From Paenibacillus curdlanolyticus YK9 (GTDB lineage Bacteria; Bacillota; Bacilli; Paenibacillales; Paenibacillaceae): DNA of 64,000 nucleotides. Position 1 is the stretch's first letter; each line of letters opens with the position of its first letter. Positions 28,266 to 35,877 of this stretch are shown here, piece by piece. Position numbers and translations under genes: made by a program. The stretch lies in the NCBI RefSeq assembly GCF_000179615.1, contig NZ_AEDD01000012.1, forward strand, positions 1 through 64,000. Direction: 5' to 3'. Under the pieces are notes generated by a model. That model did no database searches. It had not been told where the DNA came from and saw nothing but the letters and a program-made list of their open reading frames with translations.

Positions 28266-29489
28266 TTAGCGGCCGTTTAGCAGCTCTGCTAGGATTGCAA
28301 CCGCTTGGTCGATTTCCTCTTTGGTAACGAGCAAGTTCGGCAGCAGGCGCAATACGTTCGGTCCAGCGGAGAGCACGAGCAGTCCTTTGCCCTGCGCTTC
28401 CGTAATGATCGAGCCGACCGGCTCCGCACACTCAATGCCGATGAGCAATCCGAGCCCGCGCACATCCTTCACAAAATCGCTATGCTTCAGCTTCGCGCGA
28501 AGCTGCTCCATCAGGTACTCGCCCTGCTGCGCTGCACGCTCCGGCAGATTTTCCTCGAGCACCGTCTCCAGCGTCGCCTTAACCGCTGCTGTCGCAATCG
28601 GCGTTCCGCCGAAGGTCGAGCCGTGGCTTCCTGGCCCGAACGCTTCGCGAAGCTGCTCCTTACAACCCATCGCGCCGACTGGGAAGCCGCTTCCGAGCCC
28701 TTTAGCCATCGTAAAGATGTCCGGCTCAATGCCATAGTGCTCATGCGCGAACAGCTTGCCCGTACGTCCCATGCCCGTCTGAATCTCGTCGACGATCAGC
28801 AGCACGCCGCGCTCGCGGCAAAGCTTCACGAGACGGTGCAGATAAGCCGGATCGACTGGCAGCACGCCGCCTTCCGCTTGAACGATCTCCAGCATAACAG
28901 CCGCCGTTTTGTCCGTAACCGCCGCTTCCAGCGCCGTCAGGTCATGCAGCGGAATGTATTTGAACCCTTCTGGCAAAGGCGCGAAGCCTTCCTTCACCTT
29001 CTCTTGCCCCGTCGCCGTCAGCGTTGCCAGCGTCCGTCCGTGGAATGACTGCGCGAACGTTACGATTTCATAACGGCCATTGCCCAGCACCAGCTGCTGA
29101 TAACGGCGTGCCAGCTTGATTGCCGCCTCGTTCGCTTCCGCGCCGGAGTTGCAGAAGAATACCGCATCCGCGCTGCTGTTCGCCGTAATGAGGCGCGCTG
29201 CATCCTCCTGATTCGGAATGCGGAACAGGTTCGACACATGCCACAGCTCGTCGAGCTGCTTCACGAGCGCTTCCTTCACTCGCTTCGGCGCATGGCCCAG
29301 ATTCGTAACGGCAATGCCGCTTACGAAGTCGAGGTATTTGGCACCTTGATCATCCCATACCCAGCTTCCTTCGCCCTTCACGAGCGAGATCGGAAATCTT
29401 GCATACGTCGGGAGCAGCGCGTCTGTTACGCCTGCTTGTCCATTCTGTTGCCCGCCCGCTGCTGCGGCTTGCTTCACCGCTTCGCTCAT
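28266..29489 (-). CDS. argD: Acetylornithine aminotransferase
   Basis: A 407-residue class III PLP aminotransferase that converts N-acetylglutamate semialdehyde to N-acetylornithine. The PLP lysine lies in FTMAKGLGSGFPVGAMG, and VDEIQTGMGRTG carries the PLP-binding aspartate. The first 20 residues are an Ala/Gln-rich extension. ATG start with GAGAGGGG upstream. It sits between argB (71 bp upstream) and argF. Confidence 0.96.
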   Translation of the reverse strand: MSEAVKQAAAAGGQQNGQAGVTDALLPTYARFPISLVKGEGSWVWDDQGAKYLDFVSGIAVTNLGHAPKRVKEALVKQLDELWHVSNLFRIPNQEDAARLITANSSADAVFFCNSGAEANEAAIKLARRYQQLVLGNGRYEIVTFAQSFHGRTLATLTATGQEKVKEGFAPLPEGFKYIPLHDLTALEAAVTDKTAAVMLEIVQAEGGVLPVDPAYLHRLVKLCRERGVLLIVDEIQTGMGRTGKLFAHEHYGIEPDIFTMAKGLGSGFPVGAMGCKEQLREAFGPGSHGSTFGGTPIATAAVKATLETVLEENLPERAAQQGEYLMEQLRAKLKHSDFVKDVRGLGLLIGIECAEPVGSIITEAQGKGLLVLSAGPNVLRLLPNLLVTKEEIDQAVAILAELLNGR

Positions 29490-29559
29490 CTGAACTACCC
29501 CTCTCTCTTGCCTAAAATAATCAAAACGCTATCGTTCGCAAGCGCTCACTCATCCCGCC

Positions 29560-30336
29560 TTAGCGCACGATCCGCGTGCCTACGTTGCCTTCGAGCACCG
29601 CGCGCGTCAATACGCCCGGCTCTTCGCCTTTGACGATTACAACCTCGCTCACGCGACCTTGAATGCATTGAATCGCTGCGCGAACCTTCGGAATCATGCC
29701 GCCGTAGATTTCGCCGCTCGCGATCATCGCCTCAATCTGCTCCACCGTTACCGTCGGAAGCACAACCTTCTCGCCGTTCATAATGCCCGGCACGTCCGTA
29801 ACAACGATCATCCGCTCGACGCCCAGATGCGATGCAACTGCGCCCGCCGCCGTGTCTGCGTTGATGTTGTACCGCTGCGCGGCATCGTCGATGCCGATCG
29901 GCGCGATAACTGGAATGTAGCCCATCGCCATAACGCCTTCGATAACTGCGGCGTTCACGTCCGTCACATCGCCGACAAAGCCGATTTCGGCACTGTTCGC
30001 AACCGGCTTCGCCTGAATCAGCTTGCCGTCTACGCCCGACAGTCCGAGCGCCTTGGCGCCGTTATGCTGAATTTTACGTACGATTTCCTTGTTAATCCGT
30101 CCCGCCAGCACCATCTCGACGACGTCGAGCACTTGGTCATTCGTCTTGCGCAAGCCGTTCACGAACTCCGACTCGATGCCGAGCTTGCCAAGCGTATCAT
30201 TAATGGCAGGTCCGCCGCCGTGCACGATAACCGGACGAACGCCCGACTGCTGAAGCTCCCTCAGCTCCGCAAAAAAGCTGTCCGGCAGCGCCGCGAGCGT
30301 ACTGCCGCCACATTTCATTACAAACCGCTGTTCCAT
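29560..30336 (-). CDS. argB: Acetylglutamate kinase
   Basis: A 258-residue amino-acid kinase that phosphorylates N-acetylglutamate, usually the arginine-inhibited step. The N-terminal KCGGSTL and VIVHGGGPAIN motifs and the C-terminal VVTDVPGIM segment are intact. The length is that of the short, arginine-insensitive type (the sensitive enzymes carry an extra N-terminal helix); this is an inference from length. ATG start with GGAG. 27 bp after argJ. Confidence 0.97.
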   Translation of the reverse strand: MEQRFVMKCGGSTLAALPDSFFAELRELQQSGVRPVIVHGGGPAINDTLGKLGIESEFVNGLRKTNDQVLDVVEMVLAGRINKEIVRKIQHNGAKALGLSGVDGKLIQAKPVANSAEIGFVGDVTDVNAAVIEGVMAMGYIPVIAPIGIDDAAQRYNINADTAAGAVASHLGVERMIVVTDVPGIMNGEKVVLPTVTVEQIEAMIASGEIYGGMIPKVRAAIQCIQGRVSEVVIVKGEEPGVLTRAVLEGNVGTRIVR

Positions 30337-30363
30337 AAGTTGTCCGTTCTCCCCGTTCTGCGC

Positions 30364-31608
30364 TTACGTCCGGTAAGCGGCATTGATGCGCACATAATCG
30401 TACGTCAGGTCGCAGCCCCAAGCCGTTGCCGCACCTTCACCCATATGCAGGTCCACGCCGATCACGACGGTATCGCCCTTCAGATAAGCAAGAGCAGCAT
30501 CCTCGTCAAAGCCGATCGGACGGGATTGCTCCAGCGTCACGATATCGCCCAAACGGATGTCGACCGTGTTCGGGTTAACCGGTTGCCCCGCGCGTCCGAC
30601 GGCCGCAATAATACGTCCCCAGTTCGCATCCGCGCCGAATACGGCGGATTTCACGAGCGAGGAGCCGATGACCGTCTTCGCAATCGCTTGAGCTGCATCG
30701 TCGCTCACCGCGCCGCGCACTTGCACCTCGACGAGCTTCGTCGCGCCTTCGCCGTCGCGTGCGATCGCCTTCGCGAGCACTTCGCACACATAACGCAAGC
30801 CAGCTGCAAAAGCGTCCCAGCCTGCATGGGCAGGCGTCAGCGCCTTATTGCCCGCGAGGCCGCTCGCCATCGCTACCAGCATATCGTTCGTGCTCGTATC
30901 GCCGTCGACCGTGATCATGTTGAACGTCAGGTCCGTCGCTCGGCGAAGCAATTGCGTCAGCTCTTCGCTGCCAATCGCCGCGTCCGTCGTAACAAAGCCG
31001 AGCATCGTCGCCATGTTCGGGTGAATCATGCCGGAGCCCTTAGCCGCGCCCGCGATGTGAACGACTTGTCCATCCAGCTCAAGGCGTACGCATACCGTTT
31101 TTTCAACCAGATCTGTCGTCAGAATCGCTTGGCTAAAATCAGCCGCTGCTTGCGCGCCGCCTGCCAGATTCGTCGACAGCTTGCTGATGCCGTCGCGCAC
31201 GCAGTCCATCTTCAGGTTCTCGCCGATGACGCCCGTCGATGCGACAGCGATATGAGCCGCCGGAACGCCGATTGCTTCCGCGAACTTCGCACGCATCTCG
31301 TAGGCGTCAGCATCGCCTTGCTCGCCTGTGCATGCGTTGGCGTTGCCGCTGTTCACGATAATGCCGCGCAGCAGCCCTTCCTCGCCAATGCTGTCCTTCG
31401 TGACGCGGATTGGCGCCGCTTGGAACACGTTCGTCGTGTAAACGCCGGCAGCCGATGCCGGCACTTCACAAATAATCGCGCCCAGGTCGTGGCGCGTTGT
31501 TTTTTTCAAGCCGCAATGCAGGCCGCCTGCTTGGAAGCCGCGCGGCGTCGTGACGTGTCCGTCCGCTACGACTTCGTATGCTGCGGGTTGTCCGATTCCT
31601 TGTGCCAT
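30364..31608 (-). CDS. argJ: Bifunctional ornithine acetyltransferase / N-acetylglutamate synthase
   Basis: A 414-residue Ntn-fold enzyme that transfers acetyl groups from acetylornithine to glutamate and so recycles the acetyl group. It can also make N-acetylglutamate from acetyl-CoA in bifunctional members. The self-cleavage site is the Thr in VASTGVIGE, which becomes the nucleophile of the beta chain. No argA is present in the window, which fits a bifunctional role. I use ATG 31608 because AAAGGAG is seven bases upstream; the frame extends seven codons further without a ribosome site. A long 371-bp spacer separates it from argC. Confidence 0.96.
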   Translation of the reverse strand: MAQGIGQPAAYEVVADGHVTTPRGFQAGGLHCGLKKTTRHDLGAIICEVPASAAGVYTTNVFQAAPIRVTKDSIGEEGLLRGIIVNSGNANACTGEQGDADAYEMRAKFAEAIGVPAAHIAVASTGVIGENLKMDCVRDGISKLSTNLAGGAQAAADFSQAILTTDLVEKTVCVRLELDGQVVHIAGAAKGSGMIHPNMATMLGFVTTDAAIGSEELTQLLRRATDLTFNMITVDGDTSTNDMLVAMASGLAGNKALTPAHAGWDAFAAGLRYVCEVLAKAIARDGEGATKLVEVQVRGAVSDDAAQAIAKTVIGSSLVKSAVFGADANWGRIIAAVGRAGQPVNPNTVDIRLGDIVTLEQSRPIGFDEDAALAYLKGDTVVIGVDLHMGEGAATAWGCDLTYDYVRINAAYRT

Positions 31609-31697
31609 GGTGTTCTCCTTTGTGTTCAAAGGAGAATGGCGGATGCTTGTTAAGGGCGGGAGGCGCTGCGCGTGCGAATATATTCTTCCGATCGCTG

Positions 31698-31756
31698 TTG
31701 TCCCCAGATTGTCTGGATTTATATAAGTTCCCTGTTCGGGAACAATCCGGGGACAA
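31698..31756 (-). repeat. 59-bp inverted repeat in the argC-argJ spacer
   Basis: On the minus strand the 15-nt arm TTGTCCCCGGATTGT pairs with ACAATCTGGGGACAA (one G-U wobble) around a 29-nt loop that itself contains TCCC/GGGA. No T-run follows, so it is not a standard terminator. It lies in the 371-bp gap 31609-31979 between two genes of one pathway. The rest of the gap shows no convincing open frame. Confidence 0.6.
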
Positions 31757-31979
31757 AGGCGACCACTTCGTTTCTACAGAACATATTCGCCCGCTCCGCT
31801 TACCGCCGACACTAACTGCATAAAGCCATGTCTCGCTTTGAACTTGCGTATATGTTGGATGGGCTCTTCGGCTGCTCTCTGAGCTGCGAAGTCGCCTTCA
31901 TGAACTGAATTGACGCGACGCGCTGCCCGCTTGCGCGGAACGCAATATTGTTGCTGAACGTATCCGTTCGCAACGTTAC

Positions 31980-33032
31980 TTATGGATAAACCGGTACGAA
32001 CTGGAGACCGAGCGTTTCGTCCCAGCCCATCATCAGGTTCAAGTTCTGGATCGCTTGGCCGGCTGCGCCTTTGACGAGATTGTCGATGACCGACACGATC
32101 GTCACGCGGCCTGTCCGCTCGTCGACCGAGAAGCCGATGTCGCAGTAGTTGGAGCCCCATACTTCCTTCGTCATTGGCCATTTGCCTTCTGGGCGAACGC
32201 GAACGAATTTGCGGCCCTCGTAGTACTGGCTGTATAGCTCGACGAAGTCTTTATCCGTACGCCCGCCAATGACGGTCGCGTACATGGTGGACATGATGCC
32301 GCGCGTCATCGGAACGAGATGCGTCGTGAACGTCGTCGTTACCGGCTTGCCGACGATGTCGGTCAGCACTTGCTCGATTTCTGGAATGTGCTGATGCTTG
32401 TTGATTTTGTAAGCGCGGAAGTTCTCGTTCAGCTCCGAATAGTGCGTGCCGAGGCTAGCGCCGCGGCCTGCGCCGGAAACGCCGGACTTCGCATCGATGA
32501 TGATCGTCGCCGGGTCAATCCAGCCAGCCGCTACTGCCGGGATCAGACCAAGCAGCGATGCCGTCGGGAAGCAGCCTGGGTTCGAAATCAAGTCAACGTC
32601 CGCTACGCGGTCGCCGTATACTTCAGCAAGGCCATAGACCGCTTGCGCGAGAAGATTTTCGTCTGCAGGCGTTTTTTTATACCACTGCTCATAGAGGGCA
32701 GGGGATTTCAACCGGAAGTCTCCGGAAATATCAATAACCTTCAAGCCTGCTTCGAGCAGGTCAGGTACGAGCTTCGCAGCAATGCCAGCTGGCGTTGCTA
32801 GAAAAACAACGTCCGCTTTGGCGCGAATCGCTTGCGGGTCGACGCCGTCGAGCAGGTCCGTACGGATCTCTGTCAGATGCGGATAACCTTCTGCGATTGG
32901 CGTCCCTTCGCTCGAAGACGAAATAACCGATGTCACTTCAACGTACGGGTGGCTGGCCAACAGCCGGATCAATTCCACGCCGCCGTAGCCGGTCGAACCG
33001 ACGATGGCTGCGTTCACTTTATTCGTGCTCAT
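31980..33032 (-). CDS. argC: N-acetyl-gamma-glutamyl-phosphate reductase
   Basis: A 350-residue NADPH-dependent reductase, third step of arginine synthesis. The N-terminal Rossmann motif GSTGYGGVELIRLL and the catalytic cysteine in SNPGCFPTASLLGL are intact, and HKHQHIPEI supplies the catalytic histidine region. ATG 33032 is preferred because GGGAGAG is six bases upstream; the ATG five codons earlier lacks a ribosome site. First gene of the argCJBDFGH run, about 110 bp downstream of a promoter covered by ARG boxes. Confidence 0.97.
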   Translation of the reverse strand: MSTNKVNAAIVGSTGYGGVELIRLLASHPYVEVTSVISSSSEGTPIAEGYPHLTEIRTDLLDGVDPQAIRAKADVVFLATPAGIAAKLVPDLLEAGLKVIDISGDFRLKSPALYEQWYKKTPADENLLAQAVYGLAEVYGDRVADVDLISNPGCFPTASLLGLIPAVAAGWIDPATIIIDAKSGVSGAGRGASLGTHYSELNENFRAYKINKHQHIPEIEQVLTDIVGKPVTTTFTTHLVPMTRGIMSTMYATVIGGRTDKDFVELYSQYYEGRKFVRVRPEGKWPMTKEVWGSNYCDIGFSVDERTGRVTIVSVIDNLVKGAAGQAIQNLNLMMGWDETLGLQFVPVYP

Positions 33033-33145
33033 AAACGTCTCTCCCATCCGTTATAGAAGCAGATTTTCTGCATTTTTATTTTCCCTAATTACCCATTGTA
33101 CATGATTCCACCCTAAAGTGGAAATGATCGTTTCGTGATTAACTT

Positions 33146-33180
33146 CGTATTATTATACATCCATATTTATATAAATACAA
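33146..33180 (-). promoter_or_regulatory. arg operon promoter with two ARG boxes (ArgR/AhrC sites)
   Basis: On the minus strand, -35 TTGTAT (33175-33180) and a consensus -10 TATAAT (33152-33157) are 17 bp apart. Two ARG boxes, TGTATTTATATAAA (33166-33179) and TGTATAATAATACG (33146-33159), each match TGNAT-WWWW-ATNCA at all but one position. Their centres are 20 bp apart. Paired boxes over the promoter are the known arrangement for arginine-dependent repression by ArgR/AhrC hexamers. Confidence 0.75.
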
Positions 33181-33185
33181 CGACG

Positions 33186-33210
33186 AAAAAGCGGCATTTT
33201 CCGCGCCGCT
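33186..33210 (-). terminator. Terminator of the YitT-family gene
   Basis: AGCGGC and GCCGCT pair around a nine-base loop and are followed on the minus strand by TTTTTCG. It ends the gene at 33255 and lies only 5 bp before the -35 of the arg promoter, so it insulates the arg operon. Confidence 0.75.
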
Positions 33211-33254
33211 ATGCGGGTTGTCGAGGTTTGTCGGGGTGTCATCGCTACCGCCGA

Positions 33255-34151
33255 TTATTCGACCTTGAAGCCTTGGCCGAGCACCTCTGTCGTCTGGCTG
33301 ATGATGACGAACGCGCCCGGGTCAACCGACCGGACGAGCGCCTTCAGCTTGGGCACCTCGTTCTGACTGACGACGACCATCAACACCGTTCGACGCTGCC
33401 CGGTGTAACCGCCATGCGCATCCAGCTCGGTGAGCCCGCGGTCCAGATCGGTCAGCACCGCATCCGCGAGCTCCTCCGTCCGATCGCTTATAATGAAGGC
33501 AACTTTCGAAAGCGCAAGGCCGGTCTGGATAAGATCGATCGTTTTGCTTGTGACGAACAAGGCGATGAGCGCGTACAGCGCATTTTCGGGCGAGATGAGA
33601 ATGCCCGCCAGCGCAATAACGAGGCCGTCGAAAATAACGACCGTGAGACCGAGCGAGATGCCCGTGTATTTGTGCAGGATTTGCGCGGCGAGGTCGGTTC
33701 CGCCGGTCGATCCGCGGCCGCGGAACACGAGGCCGAGCCCAAGGCCGACGCCTACTCCGCCATAGACGGCAGCGAGCAGCGGATTGTCCGTCGGCGGCGG
33801 CCAATGCGCCGTGAGCAGCACGAATAGCGGCAGCACAACGGAGCCGAGCAGCGTTTTGGCGGCGAAGCGACGCCCGAGCAGCCATAATCCCGCGAAGAAG
33901 AGCGGGATGTTGATCGTCCACTGCGTGAATGCAGGCTGGATGCCCAGCGTCTGCTTCACGATGATCGAGAGGCCCGAAACGCCGCCGGAGGCGATGCCGT
34001 TCGGGACGAGGAATAAATTGAAGCTCGCGGCGATGATGAAGGCGCCCGCGAGCAGCATGGCAATGCCCCAAGCCGCTTGCGCGCGGGGGCTTGAAGGCGT
34101 GCCGATCCGGCGCCGCTGACGCGAGGGTCTGGCCGATGCGGGTCGATTCAT
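33255..34151 (-). CDS. YitT-family integral membrane protein
   Basis: 298 residues. A basic, Pro/Ser-rich N-terminal tail is followed by five or six membrane helices (about residues 28-190) with the family pattern SFNLFLVPNGIASGGVSGLS and GRGSTGGTDLAAQIL. A C-terminal cytoplasmic DUF2179 domain (about 205-290) ends the protein. Members are widespread in Firmicutes (YitT, YvjA, YpjC, YqfU) and their substrate is not established. The position near prfB/secA fits YvjA of Bacillus. ATG start with GAGGAGG nine bases upstream. Confidence 0.9.
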   Translation of the reverse strand: MNRPASARPSRQRRRIGTPSSPRAQAAWGIAMLLAGAFIIAASFNLFLVPNGIASGGVSGLSIIVKQTLGIQPAFTQWTINIPLFFAGLWLLGRRFAAKTLLGSVVLPLFVLLTAHWPPPTDNPLLAAVYGGVGVGLGLGLVFRGRGSTGGTDLAAQILHKYTGISLGLTVVIFDGLVIALAGILISPENALYALIALFVTSKTIDLIQTGLALSKVAFIISDRTEELADAVLTDLDRGLTELDAHGGYTGQRRTVLMVVVSQNEVPKLKALVRSVDPGAFVIISQTTEVLGQGFKVE

Positions 34152-34347
34152 GGTGAGATGCCTCCTCGTGCTGGGTGTGGTGAGTGCTGTATGTAGGGTG
34201 ATCGTTCGTTAATTTTATCGATGATGCGCTTACTTGGTTACTATTGTATTCGTACGGCCGGCGCGGCGAACGGATATTGGCGGAGATGGAAGCGGCGAGC
34301 TGCCTGGGGTTAGTATCGCTTAAATGAAGGGGGAGTATAAGTGGGGG

Positions 34348-34375
34348 AATGAAAAGAGCCTGCCCGGGGGCAGGC
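34348..34375 (-). terminator. Hairpin downstream of the 31-codon gene
   Basis: GCCTGCC and GGCAGGC form a perfect 7-bp stem with a 4-nt loop (34358-34375), followed on the minus strand by TCTTTTC. It begins about 40 bp after the stop of the small gene. The remaining stretch 34152-34347 up to the YitT gene shows no open frame with a ribosome site. Confidence 0.5.
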
Positions 34376-34414
34376 CCAAATGATGTGTTCCATTTGACTC
34401 AAGAGGAGGAGGAG

Positions 34415-34510
34415 TTAACAATACTTCTGGAGCAGCCTTGAACACAAGTCGGACTCCCGATCGCCAAGCCAGTATTGATGTAAGATTTTTATCTCAAATA
34501 CGCTGTTCAT
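34415..34510 (-). CDS. Very short gene encoding a 31-residue peptide, unknown
   Basis: ATG 34510 is preceded by AGAGGAGGGGAACAA, one of the best ribosome sites in the window, and the frame runs 31 codons to TAA. The peptide starts MNSVFEIKILHQYW, continues LGDRESDLCSRLL and ends QKYC. It has two cysteines (one C-terminal), charged residues in the middle and no signal peptide or membrane helix. The gene lies after the prfB terminator and before its own hairpin, so it looks like an independent unit. I do not recognise a family. It could be a signalling or regulatory peptide or a leader peptide; this is open. Confidence 0.55.
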   Translation of the reverse strand: MNSVFEIKILHQYWLGDRESDLCSRLLQKYC

Positions 34511-34570
34511 TTGTTCCCCTCCTCTTTACTCCCATATATACATTTTTCGTGCTTATTGCCACGCGGCGTA

Positions 34571-34610
34571 ATAAAAATACCCTGCCATAGGCTGAAAGCC
34601 AGACAGGGTA
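34571..34610 (-). terminator. prfB terminator
   Basis: TACCCTG and CAGGGTA enclose an inner GGCT/AGCC stem and are followed on the minus strand by TTTTTATT. It lies 16 bp after the prfB stop. Confidence 0.85.
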
Positions 34611-34625
34611 AGCTAACTAAACCGG

Positions 34626-35733
34626 CTATTCGTGCCGAATCTGGCTCCGCAAATATCCGTCGATAAACGCATCGAGGTCGCCGTCCATCACCGCGCCAAC
34701 GTTGCCCGTCTCCACCGATGTACGATGATCCTTGACCATACTGTACGGGTGGAAGACGTAGGAGCGAATCTGGCTCCCCCATGCAATGTCGGATTGCTCG
34801 CCGCGAATCTCAGCGAGATGCTTTTGCTGCTCCTCGATCTTACGCTCATACAGCTTGGAACGGAGCATCTTCATCGCTTGCTCGCGGTTCTGGATCTGAG
34901 AGCGCTGCGTCTGGCAGGCTACGATGATGCCCGAAGGGATGTGCGTAATCCGGATCGCAGACTCCGTCTTGTTGACGTGCTGGCCGCCCGCACCGCTGGC
35001 GCGATACGTATCGACCTTCAGGTCCTCAGTCCGAATCTCAATCTCGATATCGTCCTCAATCTCCGGCATGACGTCGCACGACACGAACGACGTATGGCGG
35101 CGGCCCGATGAATCGAACGGCGAGATGCGGACGAGGCGATGCACGCCTTTCTCCGCCTTCAGATAGCCATAGGCGTTATAGCCTTTGATCGAAATCGTAA
35201 CGCTCTTAATACCCGCTTCATCACCTGGCAAATAATCAAGCAGCTCAACCTTGAAGCCGCTCTTCTCCGCCCATCGCGTATACATCCGGTAGAGCATCTG
35301 GCCCCAGTCCTGCGACTCGGTGCCGCCAGCGCCTGGGTGAAGCTCTAGAATCGCGTTCAGCTTGTCGTACGGCTGGTTCAACAGCAAGGTCAGCTCAAAG
35401 TCGCTGATACGCTTCACAAGTGATTCTACGCCTTCTGTGAGCTCGGATTCGAACGAATCGTCGCCCTCTTCCTCCACCATCTCCAGCATCGTGGACAGAT
35501 CATCATGATCCCCTGCGAGCTTCTCGTACTTCTCTACCGTTGACTTGACCGCATTCATCTCTGAAATAACGGCTTGCGCTTTATCGTTATCGTCCCAGAA
35601 GTCGGGCGCCGTCATCTTCTCCTCGAAGTTGGCAATGATCTCTTGCTTAAGATCTAAGTCAAAGAGACCCCCTGAGCTCTTGGAGTCGCTTCGCCATCTC
35701 ACGAAGGTCTTGTTTCACCTTAATGTCCACCAT
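34626..35733 (-). CDS. prfB: Peptide chain release factor 2, with programmed +1 frameshift
   Basis: RF2 recognises UAA/UGA stop codons and releases the nascent chain. The gene starts at ATG 35733 (GAGGTGA ten bases upstream), reads 24 codons and meets an in-frame TGA (35659-35661). The main frame continues +1 as [16 protein letters not shown], giving about 368 residues. The SPF tripeptide for stop-codon reading ([14 protein letters not shown]) and the GGQ hydrolysis loop ([14 protein letters not shown]) are intact. The frameshift is the known autoregulatory device: low RF2 favours frameshifting. Annotation by open frame alone would miss the first 24 codons. It lies downstream of secA, as in Bacillus. 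Confidence 0.96.
35658..35673 (-). promoter_or_regulatory. RF2 programmed frameshift site
   Basis: On the minus strand the order is AGGGGG, T, CTC? no further: AGGGGG-T-CT-CTT-TGA-C. The AGGGGG acts as an internal Shine-Dalgarno sequence just upstream of the slippery CTT, and TGA is the in-frame stop. The arrangement matches the classical prfB frameshift signal, in which the ribosome moves +1 from CTT to TTT. Confidence 0.95.
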
Positions 35734-35799
35734 GGTTATCGCTTCACCTCAATCTGTATGTTCCCGTCCTACACGTTATGCCGCATAGGCGCTGGACGT

Positions 35800-35844
35800 G
35801 AAAAGAGAGGCGGACCGCGCCGAATGCCTCGAACGCGTCCGCCT
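35800..35844 (-). terminator. secA terminator
   Basis: AGGCGGAC and GTCCGCCT form an 8-bp stem with further CG pairing inside, followed on the minus strand by TCTCTTTTC. It lies 34 bp after the secA stop and before prfB, so prfB must have its own promoter or depend on readthrough. Confidence 0.65.
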
Positions 35845-35877
35845 ACCATTAACTCGCCGTATTGCTAGTAATATTGC

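Noticed and set aside
29659-31653. 664-codon plus-strand open frame opposite argB and argJ
   Set aside because: It is antisense to two clearly conserved genes, lacks a ribosome site and is Arg/His/Ala-rich, as expected from GC-biased third positions.
31774-32181. Minus-strand open frame spanning the argC 3' end and the argC-argJ spacer
   Set aside because: It overlaps argC in another frame, has no ribosome site and no recognisable domain.
33095-33125. AGGGTGGAA in the argC leader, resembling the T-box motif
   Set aside because: It lies in a small TTCCAC/GTGGAA hairpin, the rest of the T-box consensus (ACCGCG, stem I, terminator) is missing, and ARG boxes already explain control.
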